Below, in pieces: positions 22,101 through 37,100 of a stretch of DNA of 64,000 bases (within the stretch, counting starts at the first letter, position 1; each line of letters opens with the position of its first letter). Where the stretch lies: positions 13,836,501 to 13,900,500 of the forward strand of contig NC_056539.1 of assembly GCF_910596095.1 (NCBI RefSeq). The letters are read 5' to 3'. The notes beneath the pieces are model-generated. The model saw only the letters and a program-made list of their open reading frames with translations, was not told the origin of the DNA and did not search any database. The position numbers were made by a program, and so were the translations under genes. This DNA comes from Thunnus maccoyii (lineage: Eukaryota > Chordata > Actinopteri > Scombriformes > Scombridae).

Positions 22101-25100
22101 GCTAACCAAGCTAGCAGCTTGCATTAGGGTCAGCTCCACCCTCTCGTCCCAATATGGTCACTTCTGGCTCCAATCCAAGATTGTGAAAATCAAAATGCAA
22201 ACTCTAGGCTTCAAAACGGGAGTCTAATGGGTGACATCACGGTGGCTATCCCCATTACTTTTTACAGTCTATGGAATCAACGGACAAAATTCAGATATGA
22301 CTTCATGTAATTTAAGAATGAGATGGTACATCAGAAGATCCTATTTTCTCTCACTTTGCAAGAAAATAAATGTATCCAACTACAAGCAAATATCAGGATT
22401 GTTTGAGAGGTTTTACTGTACACAAACTTACAAAATAGTTGCTGGTATACATGACAAAAAGCACCATTAAGAAGAGCAAACTGACAGGTAACTTACTACA
22501 CTTGACTTGCAAAACTCAGCCTGGGTGAAATGAAAAATGAGGGGTGTTAAGGTGAAGAGAGGTGGGAGTATTGGTCTGAAGTTGTGAAAGGAATTACAGT
22601 GAGAAGATAGAAAGGAGCACTGTAGTCAGAAGACTTAAATAATAAGAGGGTATAAAGAAAAAAAGGGAATATGTGGGCGGCTTTGTATCATACTCTGCCA
22701 TCATCATTTTATCACATTTAAATAAGAATGTGTTCTCCATATTGCCAATAAGGCTTTCTAAATGAACCTAAATTTTGCACTAACAGCTAGGAAGTAATCT
22801 TAATTAGTAGCGTGTCAGAATTAAGGGTTTGGTGTGACATATGCTCATGGTAATGTAAGGCACTGAGGATAAACTGTAAGCCACCAAGGGGAGTATTAAA
22901 TGCTAAAATTGAGTGGGTGCCTTGACTGTGTTGGAAGGGTAGCAGGAGGTATGAAAACAGCAACCACATTACTGCTCATCATCAAGGGACCAGCGAGTTT
23001 GTCGAGCTGACATAACAGCTGCAGCTGCCATGACAACAGGTGAATTTTCCTTGAACCTCATTGGATACAGGCCACAGTGAAAGCTGCCAGTGTTTCCACC
23101 ACCTCACCTCAATGCACAATACATAAAGCCACAGGTGCTAAAACAACACCAAAAGTGAAGCAAGACCACAAAAATGACGGTAGAGTAAGCGCAGTTCCAA
23201 ATTTTGAACTTGTTGAGAGTTATGTTTTCCATCACCTCACCTCATTTCACACTTAAACAAAGCCACAGGCGGTAATGTATCTGGTGAGGGCTTAAAGTAA
23301 CCTTGACCTAAGCATGACCATTTTGGAGTGCACAACATAAGAGAGTGACCACAACTGCTGGAGAGGGTAGGAACAGACCATGATGAATTCTATGAAAAAT
23401 GTTTGCCTAGAGGGACAAAAGTCAAAATTGTTAGTGATTGGCTTTAAAATCCAAACAAATTCCAAATTTAATCCAGAGTTTTGGCAGTCTTGTAATAACA
23501 TCATATTGAGTGGAACAAAAAAAAAAAAAAAACGAAAAACAAAAGTACACCCTCTTTGCCGACACACACCCCCTGAAACCCAGGAAACAAAATACAGCAA
23601 AATAAACTGACTGAGAAAAGCTAATAAAGGTCTGTAAGAATTAAAAGGGTCACACTGAATAACCAGTATAATCCATGCAATCAGCATGTCCCAGGGAGTC
23701 CCTTTTTCAGTGCTTCTTACAGTGTTTTCATTCTGACTTTTCCCTCTTATTACACCCAGGACCAGTCCACTTCAGCAAATTATTTAAATGAATTGATTAT
23801 TTTTGATTATTTTTAATACAAGTTCAATTTCAGTTTGAGGAAAGTATTATCAGCGCTTACTTCCCTACATGATGTTATTCAAGAATAAATTTCTGACAAT
23901 CTTGCAAGAAAATGTTTTTCAACAGTACATCGTTTATGGCAGTGTACTTTCAACAGTACACAGCCACAGTCAAATCTTTTTTGTTACATTTTTCATTCTA
24001 AGTTGCGAAGTTTAATGTTGCTTTTATTTTAGATGAACTGTAACGCCCTCACTTTGGACAACACCCTCACTTCTCACACAACACAAAGCTGCTAGAAACT
24101 GAAGGACAGCTACTTGACCTGTAGAGGCCCTCAACTCGGCTACACCATTGTTGCCATTGTGCCTGTTGTCACCATGCCAACTCAGAGCCAGACCTTTGTG
24201 ACTTGCTTGGTGACAGGGGGTCTCGATCTTTGACTGCATATCTTCAAAACTCCTGCCCCATTGAGTAATCCTGAGGATTTAAAGAGTTTAACATCGTCCA
24301 GAGTATCTACTATAGGTGCTGAGTGGGATATGAAATACTCTTCTGTTCCAACTGAACATGATCCACACCTTTGGAACAGTTACCATATTTGTTAGCGAAC
24401 TTAGTAATTTCTCACTGTTACTTTTCAGACAAATATGGAAGTAAAAGTCTGTTTTTTGGCACAGTTCAGTGACAATAAATAAAGCTGCAAGTTCCTGTAA
24501 CAGTGAAAGCACATAATTTAATGGGTGAAATTCAAAGTGGAGCAAATTTGTTTGGTTAGCACTCGAGAAAACAACAAGAAGAAAGGACAGAACTCAAAGA
24601 CATAACTGCAAACTAATCAAAGAACTCTTTCTGAATATGCTGTCCAGGATTAATCATATCAAGAGAACAAATTAAAAACAGGTCCAGAGTCTCAAATGGG
24701 GAAAAATGGTCGAATGAATAAAGACCAAGCAGATTAACAGTGACATATGGTCATGCCTAAAAATCTAAAATATGGTCTTGATGATTGCAAATGGACCAAG
24801 GAAAGTAGACTCGAAACGGGTAGTTCCACCCTTGGAAGTCGTCATCCCTTCCCCCCACCCTACACTTTCCTCTCAAACCAAACCTTTCTGTTGAGGAACA
24901 AACCTATTACATATTATTTATGGTGACTCAGAAGTTAGTTTTTCTGTAACTAATTACACTTTTTATGGCAAGTTTGGGATGAGGAAATATCATGACAGAT
25001 AAAAATTAAGTGAAAGTTAATTGTGTTGAGCTGTGAAAACTTCCCTTGAAATCGTTTTCTAGTTGTACTTTATGTAATCAATTTAAAGGACCAGTGTGTA

Positions 25101-28100
25101 AAATTTAGTAGCATCTAGCGGAACGGACTTGGCAGAAATGGAATATAATATTTATAAGTATGTTTAGCCAGTGTATAATCCCATGAAAATAAGAATCGTT
25201 GTGTTTTCATTAGCTTAGAATGAGCCCTTCATATTATCTATATAGGGAGCATGTCCCCTTCCACAGCAGCCGTCGTGTTGCACCGCTGTGTTTCTATAGT
25301 AGCCCAGAATGGATAAACCAAACACTGGCTCTGCATTTTTTGCTTTCCTACACGCTTGGAAGGGGAGGGGGAGGGGTATTCAGCTGGTTGCAATCTGCAA
25401 CCTCACTGCTAGATGCCACTAAATCCTGCACACTGGTCCTTTAACCACTGTGTCAGATTTTGTGTTTGAGCCAGCTGCCACAGTCAAATCAGTGTCATGC
25501 ACCAGACAAGTTGAAACTTACCCTGCGGAATGACACTACGTAGAAAGTGTCGCCACGACGATTGAGCTCATCAAAGAAGTCACTATAGGTGTGATGGGGT
25601 GCGTAGTATACCTGCAGCTCATTACCAGGATTCCTTTTGATGAAAAACAACAGGATTGCAGACAAATGTGAAGTTTATGGAAAATGAAAATATCGAGAAA
25701 TGGGGAAAGAGACTCTACTGCTGCAGCCTGACATGGTTATAAAATATCATACTTGAATTTGGACCGGTGGCCTGTCAGAGGTTAACTGCTAAAATGTTTC
25801 CCTTTTCTTCTTTAGATTTGGATGTTTCCTAGCCAGACTTGCGACAGGGAAAAGAAAAAAATACAGGTGGCCAAAAAACTATTGACTCCATCTGTCTGAT
25901 CTGACTACATTCAGCAGTAGCAGTCCAGCAGAAAAAGTTCTTGACCGCCAAACCTCTGAAACAGTGCGCTTGTGTCATCCGTTAAAATCATAAATCATCA
26001 TAATAAATCATCATAAATAATCATAAATCGGTCAAATTGTAAAAAGTAAAAAGGGGAAAAATGCCAAAAAAGGGAAAAAGAAATGTTACTTTTCCATTTA
26101 AAGACCCATTTCAGTCAAATAACACTTTAAGTATATCAGTGTTAAGTCTACAGTAGCTTTACCTGATGGAGTTGCAAAAAGGCAAGTGCAATACTTTATT
26201 AATCTGAGTAAAACAAAGAGGGATTCCCTTAATATTTTCCTTCTGCAGGATGTGTAATTGATGTTAAGCAAGTGTCCGAAATATGAAAAGTTGATACAGT
26301 ACACAGGCTTGTTATTGTGAATTTTGTTTTGATCTACTTTCTTCCCTCTAGCAGTAAAAAAATGCTTAATCCAGCTTTAAGCAGAGATGGGAATTGTCTG
26401 TAAGAGAAAAAGATACCTGAAATGTGGTTTACTTTTTGTGAATCTGACACAAATATATTGAATCAAGCCTTTACTCACTTTTCTTCAGTAGTTTCTGTGT
26501 ATTGGACCGTCACAATCTGGGCACTCTCCGCCTCCTTATTCTCTGTTTTCTGTTAGGGAAGAAAGAGAGAGGATTTGCTGTAATCCTGTGTATATCCACA
26601 TCAACTACCCATTAGAGAGAGCAGGATAAGCTGTTGGCAAGGTTGTATAACATAAATACAGACTCCATTCAAAACATTACAACTGACCGTCAATTTAAAA
26701 CAGCTAGAACACGGTTAAGATCAGCACACACATTTCAGTCTAAAGCCTTTCTTGTGCCCGATAAACCACATCTAGTTTATGAATCTCAAGACATAAACTG
26801 TTGGATTTATCCTGTTCACAGCTTAGGGGAACAACCAGTTGTCAAATGATGAATCCTCAAACAAGGATATCAATCAAAGGAGCAGAAATACAATAAAACA
26901 GTTATGATATCATGGTGATATAATGTGACCAGGCGTTGGAGTGTTATCTTAAAATATTAGTAGTTAGGTGTGTTAGGTAGTGATAAAAAAGCTCAACACG
27001 TGAGAAATAAAACACATCTACATTTCTGTTTACACTTATATGAGGAATGGACATATACCAACTAGGCAGGTCTTGGTGGATTGGACTTACTGTGACAGAT
27101 TTTGAAAAAACGATGGAAAAAAGAGCAGGGGGCACTAATCCTACAGCTCCCCCTCTAAGTGTTGTGTTTACTTTCTCAGGGGCTGCCGGATTAAACTCAG
27201 CCCAATAAAGAGAAATGAGAGGCAGAAAAGGGGAAGGTGTGAGGAGAGGTGAAACAGTGGTGAAAGAGAGGCTTTGGTTTGTAATGCAATGTAATGGCCT
27301 AAAACTCAAGTGAAGTTTAGGTTGCAAGTTTTAATGCCAATACTGAATATTGTGCACATTCTTGCACATATTACATATGTTTTCCTGTTTTCCAAAACTC
27401 GCTGTGTGTGACTTACCAGAATGGTCCTGGTGGGTTTGTGACTGCTGTTACTCATGCGCCTCGACTTGGTCTGTTGCACTTCATGACGGTGGACCCAACC
27501 CCTCAACTCATGGGCCAACCTGCCAATCAAAATTAACACGTGTTTAAAGGCATATAAGGCTATTTTTTTCAATTTGGGGCAAGACTTGATCCGTTTTGTG
27601 GTCTTATTTTAACATTACTTACTCAATGCACTTGGTCCTGTTAACAGGAGGCTGGCATGGGGGAGGTGGTCTGAGAAAGATAGGATCCTTCACCACCATC
27701 AGGGCCTTATCCTCAGAGCTACAACACAAAAGCAAAAAGCAGACAGTGTGAGTTAAGCAGAAAAAGTGCTAAGTTTACAAGGCTGTTCAGATACTCAGAA
27801 ATCCATGTAAGAAATTCATATATATTCTGCTATAAATATTTTCCACATGTTGAGAATGCAAAATGAGAGCCAACATGGCTGCTTGCCCTCTGATGGAGGT
27901 GAAACACCCAGAGTGAATTGGGCAATGGGAAGAAACAGGGCGCCAAAAAGAAACCAGTGCTGGCATCAATGTGGGGCCAATTATCTATCTATTGAATTTT
28001 ATTGGTTACAAATGAATTTTACTGATTGAATTTCTTGATGCCTAACATGTGCAGAGATGGCAGAGCTTCAGTCGCTTAATGTATGCATGAAAATGCTGAC

Positions 28101-31100
28101 TTGCACTGAGAGGAGAAGTGGGGAGACTCTGACAAAATCCATCCACATGCCGCCATAAATCCTGCTCAGAATGATCATAAACATACAACAGAGAACTGAA
28201 CATAACCATCTAGTGAGAGAATGACAGACGAAATCTACAAACCAACATACATTATGGATGAGCAGCACACTGCATTGCATGACTTGACTTTCCTCTTCAG
28301 ATGTTACAGTGACTTTAATTACCTCTGTTATATCTCTCTGTAAGTGAATGATTATGTTGCTTGAGGTGCTGATGTAGGCTGTCCACAGTCAGTGCCCACC
28401 TGCAGGTGGCTTATTACCAAAATGCCTGCCACCGACGTAATCCCTCCCCTGGGCCTCCCTGATCTGAGTTGACACATCGACCACGCCTCGCGTTCTCGTC
28501 TCTAAAATGTTCTGGAAATGGTTCCTCGAGACAACATGTCAAACCACAGAGGCTTGATCATAACTCTAGCTGAGGGGCCCATATTAACCTTCCTGCACAC
28601 ACACCTTCCTGTTCAGAGGGACCCCAAGATTAGGTTGCATATCTCCCCCATCATGCTCCTCACTGCTGCATTTGGTGCCGTCACCCCTTTTGTAAAGGCT
28701 AATGTGTTCCTTCCTGCCTGTGTTGGTTTAATGCTGCCAGGAAACCTGATACTAGAGATGAATGGTTTGCATTAACATATGATATACCCTTTGCAGAGAT
28801 CTGACACAACACAGGCTGGCAATGCCATGGAGACTCTGACCACCTTGCAAAACATCATTTTCAGGACATGGGAGTGTAGGTAATGTACCAAACAAGAATG
28901 TTATTTATGCAATTTACAAATGAGGCTGGTGGGCCTCTATTGCATTTAGAAAAAAGAAAGAAAAACATACAACCCTTTAGAAAAATAAGCTGTTACTAGC
29001 TATATAAAGTTGGATGTCATACAAGGCCTGACCCCAATTTCCCACCTTGTTAATCAAAGCACAACTGTTGGCCAACTAGCCGGGGGCCTGAAGGCTTTCG
29101 AAAGGCAGACGTTTGGACGGAGTTGGTTATCGACTGGCGCGCATGTTTACACGTGCTGTAATGAGCTGTACCAGTTCAGACTAAGCCCAGGCACAGGTGC
29201 ATCCTGGTCCACTGACATGCTGGGTAAATACAATGTTGTGAAAGATACTGGGGGTTGAGCTCATTACCTGTCTGCCATCTCAGAGGGGCCGCTGCCGAGG
29301 GCCTCGGGGCCCATCGCGACCTCAGTTTCTGCCTCTGGGGAGAAACTCAACAGGTGTCTGCCGCTGTGCTGCATGGACACAACCTCGAGCTTGGAGCCTG
29401 GGCCGCCCTGAAACAGACTGATGAAACACAAGACAGGTGAGGTGAGCAAAAGAGACAGCTGAGGTAAAATCAGGACACTTGGCGGATGGTGGAAACAAAC
29501 TGAAAAGAAGAACATGGCGCAGGACTGAAATGACAACTGAATTCCATGTGGCCCACATCCTGTGCACAGGAGAGTTTTTAGCCAGAGGCAGAATCTGAAC
29601 TCTGATCTAGACCACAGAACCCAGAGCACACTGGGGCACACACACAAGCAAAAATACACACAGTCTCTTTCAACGGTATTACTACACTGGGTGGCATTTT
29701 CATTTCAAAGGGATCTGACCTCAAAAGCAAGCATATTTCACATTCCTAAGGGGAGCCCAAACACAAAACACACAGATGCAGACACAGGTACAGACACACA
29801 CAGATCTTAGCTACAGTGGATACCACTCAAGTCACAAAAGCAAACTCACTCAGGGGTCCCAAGAAACGTATTCATGTTTAAGCTACAGAGAACAAATTTC
29901 AGATCCCACAACTGAATGAGCACATTCCCAGCACAGAGCACATGCAGATTATCAAAAGCCAACAAGTCTGAGTAGATGCTTGTATCCTTGTGGAGAAAGT
30001 AATTCCCAGGTGAAAACAAACATTTTTATAACATGAGAGCAGAGAGTCTGCCGTTACATTTCATTTGGAGTTGGACTATGAGCTTGAAGTTGTGAAATAA
30101 GACAATCCCTCCATCTGCTAGCTGGGTGGAACTAAGCTCATTTTTCCCTGGTGTCGTCTCATATAACTCTATGACTTAATATCACAAGTCGAGATAAGAA
30201 CTGTCACATTCAGATGTTTTATACTACTTTTATAGCCTGAAATTTTTTTTTTCTTTACATTTGCAAGTGTTAAATGTTGACTTTACTCCCAACCCAGCAG
30301 GGCTGTTTTGAAGCTTTTTCACCCATTAGTTACAAAGTCCTATAAACTCTGGCAACAACATCAGAGGAATGTAGCAAACACACAAGAGCAATATTGCATG
30401 GATGAACTATTAGTTGTCAGTTTATTTACAGATTAGATCAGTTTTACTCAGGTAAGACATTTTAGACATTACTGGACTACATTATTCTGGATTGTACCAA
30501 AAGATTACTACTAAATTCAGGTGTTCTGGTTCATATCTTTGTGTATTATGAATTAATGCAATAGAATGTCTGCAAAGTCTTACCTTTTTTTGGATTAAAG
30601 TATCTTTTGATATTAGGCCAATGTTTTAATTAACTCTGTAAACTAAAAGTGGATGAAGGTTTTGGAGATGTGAACATATTGCCTCAATGGAAAATGTCCT
30701 GCACTGTTTTCAATAAACATCCTTGCGTCATGTTTTATATGAGGCGTGATTCCCACAGTGAGTCATGGTGCTTCCCATTTGTTTTCCTCCATAATCCAAA
30801 TCTTATGCATCCAAGTTATGTTGCGCTTACCAGTAATCTACTTGTATCTTGAGCTACAGTATATGCCATTGTCAGTGTTCTTTTGGTTTGAACTGAATTT
30901 CAACCATTGGACACTTAATCAAATTATTGTATAGGACACTTGAAGGCATTTGCAGTGTTACATGCTTACCTCATTGGTCCAACATTAAGCACCAGGAACA
31001 CCAAGACCACCATGAGACACACAGCTCTTCTCTTGGGGGACGTTGTCTTTAGTACTGTATTCTGCAGGAAAAAAGGAGGCCAGCATGTTACATTACAAAC

Positions 31101-34100
31101 TATAAATCAAGGATATAAATCATGTATGAATGCAAAATTCATTTGTCTTTCCTTGTTAACTTCTTCACAAAACTTGCTGTGGAAATTTCAGCATTTGTTC
31201 AGTCTTGCAGCCCTGATTTGTGGAGTGTTGTAGACTGTATGGAAGTACAGCTCACCTCACTCAGCAGGCCTTCCAGCTGTCTCTTGAGGTTGCCGTTCTC
31301 GCTCTTGAGCACCTCATTCTCAGACAACGCCATTTTCAGGCGAGCTTCCAACGAGAGCAGATATTCTTTCTTCTTTTTCCGAGACAGGGATGCTGACTCG
31401 CGGTTCTTTATCATGCGTTGCTGCCTCTGGGACAACTTTGACTGAAGAGAGAAAGCAAGACAGGCAGAAACAGACAGAAGAATAACATTTGACATCGGTT
31501 ATTACTCATGTCGAGTCACGCTTTTCTTCACATCATGATGTATCTGCTCGACACCTATCCAAACAGAAAAAAGGGGCGGTTATTGTGAGAATAAAATGAA
31601 ATGCCTGCCTGAGCCACCTGTTGGGCTGTAGATCGCAGATTCCTCTCACTAGTGTGACATCATATTTATCTGTGCTCTCAGGGGAATTTTGGTTTTAAAA
31701 TGGCTTTTCATTCATGTGATCAATCTTTTTCTGTGAAGCCAAACAAGTGACTAGGGAAGGGGGGGAGGGGTGGCTAGGGAACCTGTACATGAACCAGACA
31801 TAAAAGCAAGGATCGACTTTGTTATTATCACTGGGAGAACACCTCAGCTGCTGATGCCCGAGTGTACTAAAGTGACAGAATAATAAAGAGACACGTTCGA
31901 GATGTTTTTTACAAGGTTAATGACACTTCTGCAACGACTCATGGAGAGCCCTTAAGTGCACATGATCACGCTTCTACTTGGAAATATTTACACCAGCATC
32001 CTCTGAGAGGTCCAGGGGTCACTTGCAATGCCTTTGTTCTACAAGTGAAGAAGGATGTGTTTATGTAGCGTGTCACTCTTTGAGAAATTAGTTCCCATCA
32101 GACACACATTAACACTGAGGCACTATACATGCTATGTCTGGACTTTAAAAAACAAGTTCAGCTGTAGTTGGTCTTAATTACTGTAATTAGAGCCATACAC
32201 ACTCAAGTTCAACTGTAAATAAATAAACGATATTCAGCATTTTTCTGTTTAAATTCAGGAGATGTGTTTATGCAAGATTTTCTTACAAATCAAAACTAAG
32301 CATAAACATATAAATTACTATATGTATATAAAAACAAACAAATTAATGAATAAATAATTAAGTAAGAGCAGTTTAAAGCTTGTTCACAGTAAGAATGAGC
32401 AGCAAGATTCCTTCCACTCAAGGTTGGTTGAGTGAAAACTGAAATCTAAATGCTCAAACCAAATAGCACATATGTTAACATGACCCATCGCAAATTAACA
32501 CAACTCATGGTTGCATTTAGCCAAACACCTTCATTGTCCATCCAGCCCCCAGCTACCCTTCTACCGCCCTACTCCAAACACAAACACCCTCCCTGGGGTA
32601 AGCCCCTAAGATCCTGGGCCTAATAGCCCCGCTGGTGATTAAGTTATTTGGATCCCTGTATTTGTGTTTCGTCTCCTGAGAAACCCCTCTGTCTCCCAGC
32701 CCTGATCTGGGAGCCGTGCCACTAGCCTGAGCCTGGGAACGCCGCAAGTAAGCAGTTACCAGGGAGTGGAGAGTGGGGGAACTTCACATTGAAGGGCTGA
32801 GGAGGAAAATGTGGGGCAAGGGGGAAAAATGGCAGAGTGGCATTTCTCAATGAACATCGCTTGAATGGGAGAGGGTCGAAGACTGACACAAGTTCAAACT
32901 CAAACTGTTAAAGTGCTGATGGGAAAAGTCAGTGAGAAATGCCCAACTGTACCCATGAGTGGGGCACATGCCCCCCAGCTGCTCCAGGAGAACCACACAA
33001 TGACCAGCCACACACAGCTGTTGGTAACACTTATATGTCAATGGATTCAAAAAAGCTGTGGCACTCTATGAAAGCTATTACAAATATGAACACCACCAAG
33101 AAACGATCTGGGCGAGGCAAATGAACTAAATGACTTTTTTCTCAGGTTTGAAAACCATGACTTCACTGTGCAATCTAATAATGTCATGGGAACTATCTCA
33201 ACTGATGTTAGCAGTAGGATTATAATTGATCCACTCAAGATTCAGTCTATTTTCAAACATGTGTGCACTAAAAAATCCACTGGCCTGGATGGCATTTCTG
33301 CACTGCTCTTAAAGGCATGTGCAGACGAGCTTACTCCAGCTTGGTGCCCCATCTTCCAGCGGTCTGTGGACTCACACACTGTTCCTGCTCTGTGGAAAAA
33401 ATCCACCATAGTTCCTGTAGCTAAAAAACCACGTCCACCTGATAATAATGATTTCAGACCTGTGGCCCTGACTTCAATTGTAATGAAAAGTTTTGAGAAA
33501 TACATGTTATCTGTGCTTAAGGCAGAGGTCAACTTGGCACTTGATCCATACCAGTTTGCTTATAGGCAGGGGAGAGGTACTGATGATGCCATCAACAGCA
33601 TCACCCACTTCACTGTCAAGCACTTGGAATGCCCAAAAGCATATGCACGGATTTTATTTATATACTTTTAACTAACTAACTAATTGAAGTCAGCAGGTGA
33701 GAGTCAATAACACCCTCTCAGAATGCAAATCAATCAGCACAGGTGCTCCACAGGGTTGTGTGAGCTCCCTGGTCCTTTTTACACTCTATACTAATGACTG
33801 TACAAACAGCCACCCAGGGAACTTTGTTTTTAAGTTTTCTGACAATATCGCCATCCTCAGTCTATTGCACAAAGATTCCAGCACCTCAGTCAATTTTTCT
33901 GAAATTGAAAACTTTGTGCAATGGTGTGATGCTCACCACCTCACTCTGAATGTCAATAAAAACTAAAGAGTTGGTCTTAGACCCAAAATCTGTAGGGGAC
34001 CATAGTCCTGTTGTCATACACGACTCACCCATTGACCAAGTCAGCTCATATAAATATCTTGGAGTTCACTTAGATGACACTTAGTTGGTCTGTGCATGTT

Positions 34101-37100
34101 GAAAGCTTGTGTTCTCGTCTACAGCAGAGATTGCATTTTCTACACAGACTAAGAGTATATGGGTTGGACAAAAGCATCATGTTTTTATTCTGCCAGGCAA
34201 TGCTAGAGAGTTTAGTCAGATATGGGATGTCATCCTGGTATGGCAAACTCACGGCAAAACTAAAAACTAAACTTGCTCGTCTGGTACACGGCCATGAAGG
34301 TAATTGGAAAAAGCGCCACCCAGACCCTGTAGTCCATTTACCAACAAACTGTTTTTAGGCAAGCCCAGAGGATAGTAAACATATCCTTCATTCAGAGTAT
34401 GACCTCCTACCCTCGGGCAGACGATACAGAGTCCCTCACTGCAAACTCAACCGTTTTAAGAATTCATTTGTTCCAACCTCCATTACATTTCTTAACAATG
34501 CTGCTTGAGGCCGAAGTTTGTGCAATAATTTTTAATAATTTTTACAGTGCTTTTATCACGGTGATCTTTTAGCATGATTTTTTTTATGAGGTGTATGTAT
34601 GTATTACGTTATGGGATGTGTGCAATATGGCAATATGTATGCGTTATGTTATGTTACAGGTTATGCGCAATATTGTCATGTTATGTAATTGTTGGTGTTG
34701 GTATAGCTGAGTTTGTATTGTTTGTGTCATTGTGGCCGTCAAGGCATTCATGGTGCAGCTACAGAGTCCAAGACAAATTTCCCAGAGCGGGACAATAAAG
34801 TTTATTGTATCGTATCGTATACTGAGTAGTGCTGGGTGTGAATGTGTGTAACTGTATGAATATGCTGCAGGGTATTGCTGAGAGGGAGAACGCCTGCTCA
34901 ACAACTTTTCAAAGGATGAATACAGGTGAAGAGAGAGAAAAAAAGCTTGAGTTGACAGTCCAGTTAGAAGCCAACAGATCCCAGCATGCCTGACTGTCAC
35001 ACTGCTGGTGAGGGACTGCTCTTTCCATTCAGCATACGAAGGGTATCTCCGGGGGGAAGTGTCTGATGAACCATCAACCTATCCAAATAGGTGGGACTTC
35101 ATTTAACAAGTTGGAGTGAAAATGTTTCCTGGATTTACTGAGGGTCATAAACACCAAGGACTGTGGCCTATATTCCAAAGGTGAAATTACTGTCAACCTG
35201 TGTTATTTTGTGTTGCAACTCACTTTTTGGACACATGTGAGCAAAAATGCCTTGCATTTTCAATTAATAGTCAATTTGATGAAACAACTGAGTTCCTTTC
35301 AGTCGATTCACTCAGTACAACACATATAGTATGGGATATCATGCCCACACGTGGCCTGACTGAAGAAACCTCTATTCACACCTTTAAGGCAGATGATCTG
35401 TGGTGACATATGTGAGGCCCTGCCTGCACATACATCCGTCACCACGGTCAGACCTCAGTTCTTACACTCTTTACCTCACAAAGAACACCTCTGCTGAGTC
35501 AGGCTAGCAAGCTACAGCTAGTTAGCTCTGTTTCTTCAGTAGGCGACTGCCAGCTCGAAGTTAGCTTAACAGCCCCTGTTGGTGTTAGCCACCACTGCCT
35601 TAGTTGGTGAGTATGGCTATGCGCGGAGCGCTAATTTTGAATTTGTTTTGTCCACAAGCCTTGTGTCTCGTGCCTGCGTACCAAGCCTAAACAGGTAAAG
35701 AAGAAGTCTTCTGTCCTTGCAGGAGTACGTTGACTGAGTCCAAGCCCTGTGCGTTTTGTTGCCAGCTCTAACGCTCAACCCTGGAGAGGTGGGTCACATT
35801 TGTGGAGAAAATGCTGGGAAAGACAACCGTCACACGGCATGACCCCCTCCTCTCTGAGTTGAGGGACACAGCTTTGTCTGAGTCTGAACTTTTGGTCAAA
35901 GTCCCTACTGGTATCTGGGCTGACTAAAAGGACATGTTAAGGGGTTAGCCAAGTTTGAGCCGGAGCCCTCAGAGAGTGCCTGTGTCTGACTCACTCAGAT
36001 GTTCTGGATAGGGACACAGCCATTTATTTGGATGAGTCAGTATCTGCTGAGATTTGGGCACTCACTCAACAATATTCAAGTGAAGTTTGAGCTAAGTAAG
36101 AAGCAGACAGAAGCTCTGCACATCATCATTCCCAGAAGTGATGTGAAACCCAAGCTTCCCATGAGCGCTCACAAGCCTGTGATGCCACCACCCCCCCGAA
36201 CCCCCACCAGCGAGTTTGGGCACCCAGCCGGTAAGGCCATATTCAGACCAAATCAGACGGTGCAACCCACCGCCGCAGGGTCGAGCGGAGGTGTGTGGGG
36301 ATGTGGGCATGTTTATTTGTGCTCTAGAACTAAACTGCTGTGAAAAAATCAGAAATTAACCTTTTATTGATCTGATTCACTGGTTTTCTCACTACCAGCG
36401 CTCCCTCTCTTCATTCATCCAGCTCGCTAGACCACAGCTGCTCTCTCTCTCTTTTTCTCGTCTTTTTTAAAATGAGTTGGGAAGCAGACAGCAAAGTCTA
36501 ACTTTACTTTTAACGTTATCAAACGAAGATAAATGTCCTCCCCTCATCCTAGCAACATCTTTGTACTCCCTCATAGCAGAGTTTACAGCTCTGATCAGTC
36601 TGATCTCTGGCTGTGATTGGCCACCTCAGCCTTCAGCTGCAGTGACATTGGGTTGCATTTCTCCAAAAGTTGACTCTGGCTCAACTTTCCAGCCACAGTC
36701 CAGTGCAGTGCCGCTGTGGCCAAAATGCCCGCAGCCAAAACCCACTACCCTCATTCAAATGAATGGGGGGGACTGGTGAATTCGCCACACTGCCTGATTT
36801 GGTCTGAATATTGCCTAAAGCTGCAACCACCCGGTCAAAGTCCACACCACTCAGCTTGGAGCAAGAGGTCCTCCAGTGGGGTTCAGCGCCTAGGAGGAAG
36901 AAACCATACTCCTCCTAGCTCTGGGACTGAGCGGAGAGGGGCTCCAGCAGCAGGGAGACACTGCTGCCCCGCAGCTGTTGTCGCCCAAGAGGTGTCCTCC
37001 ATGTTCTGTTCAGGGGTCCAGTCCCATAAGGCATTGCACTCCTATAACACAGTCTCCCAAGCACAACCCCCCCATGCACATAAATGTACTTTTGTTGCCT

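Noticed and set aside
23292..23687. 131-codon - strand frame with hydrophobic stretches
   Set aside because: The Phe run comes from a poly-A tract on the + strand. No domain is seen, and it sits within an atf6 intron without splice evidence.
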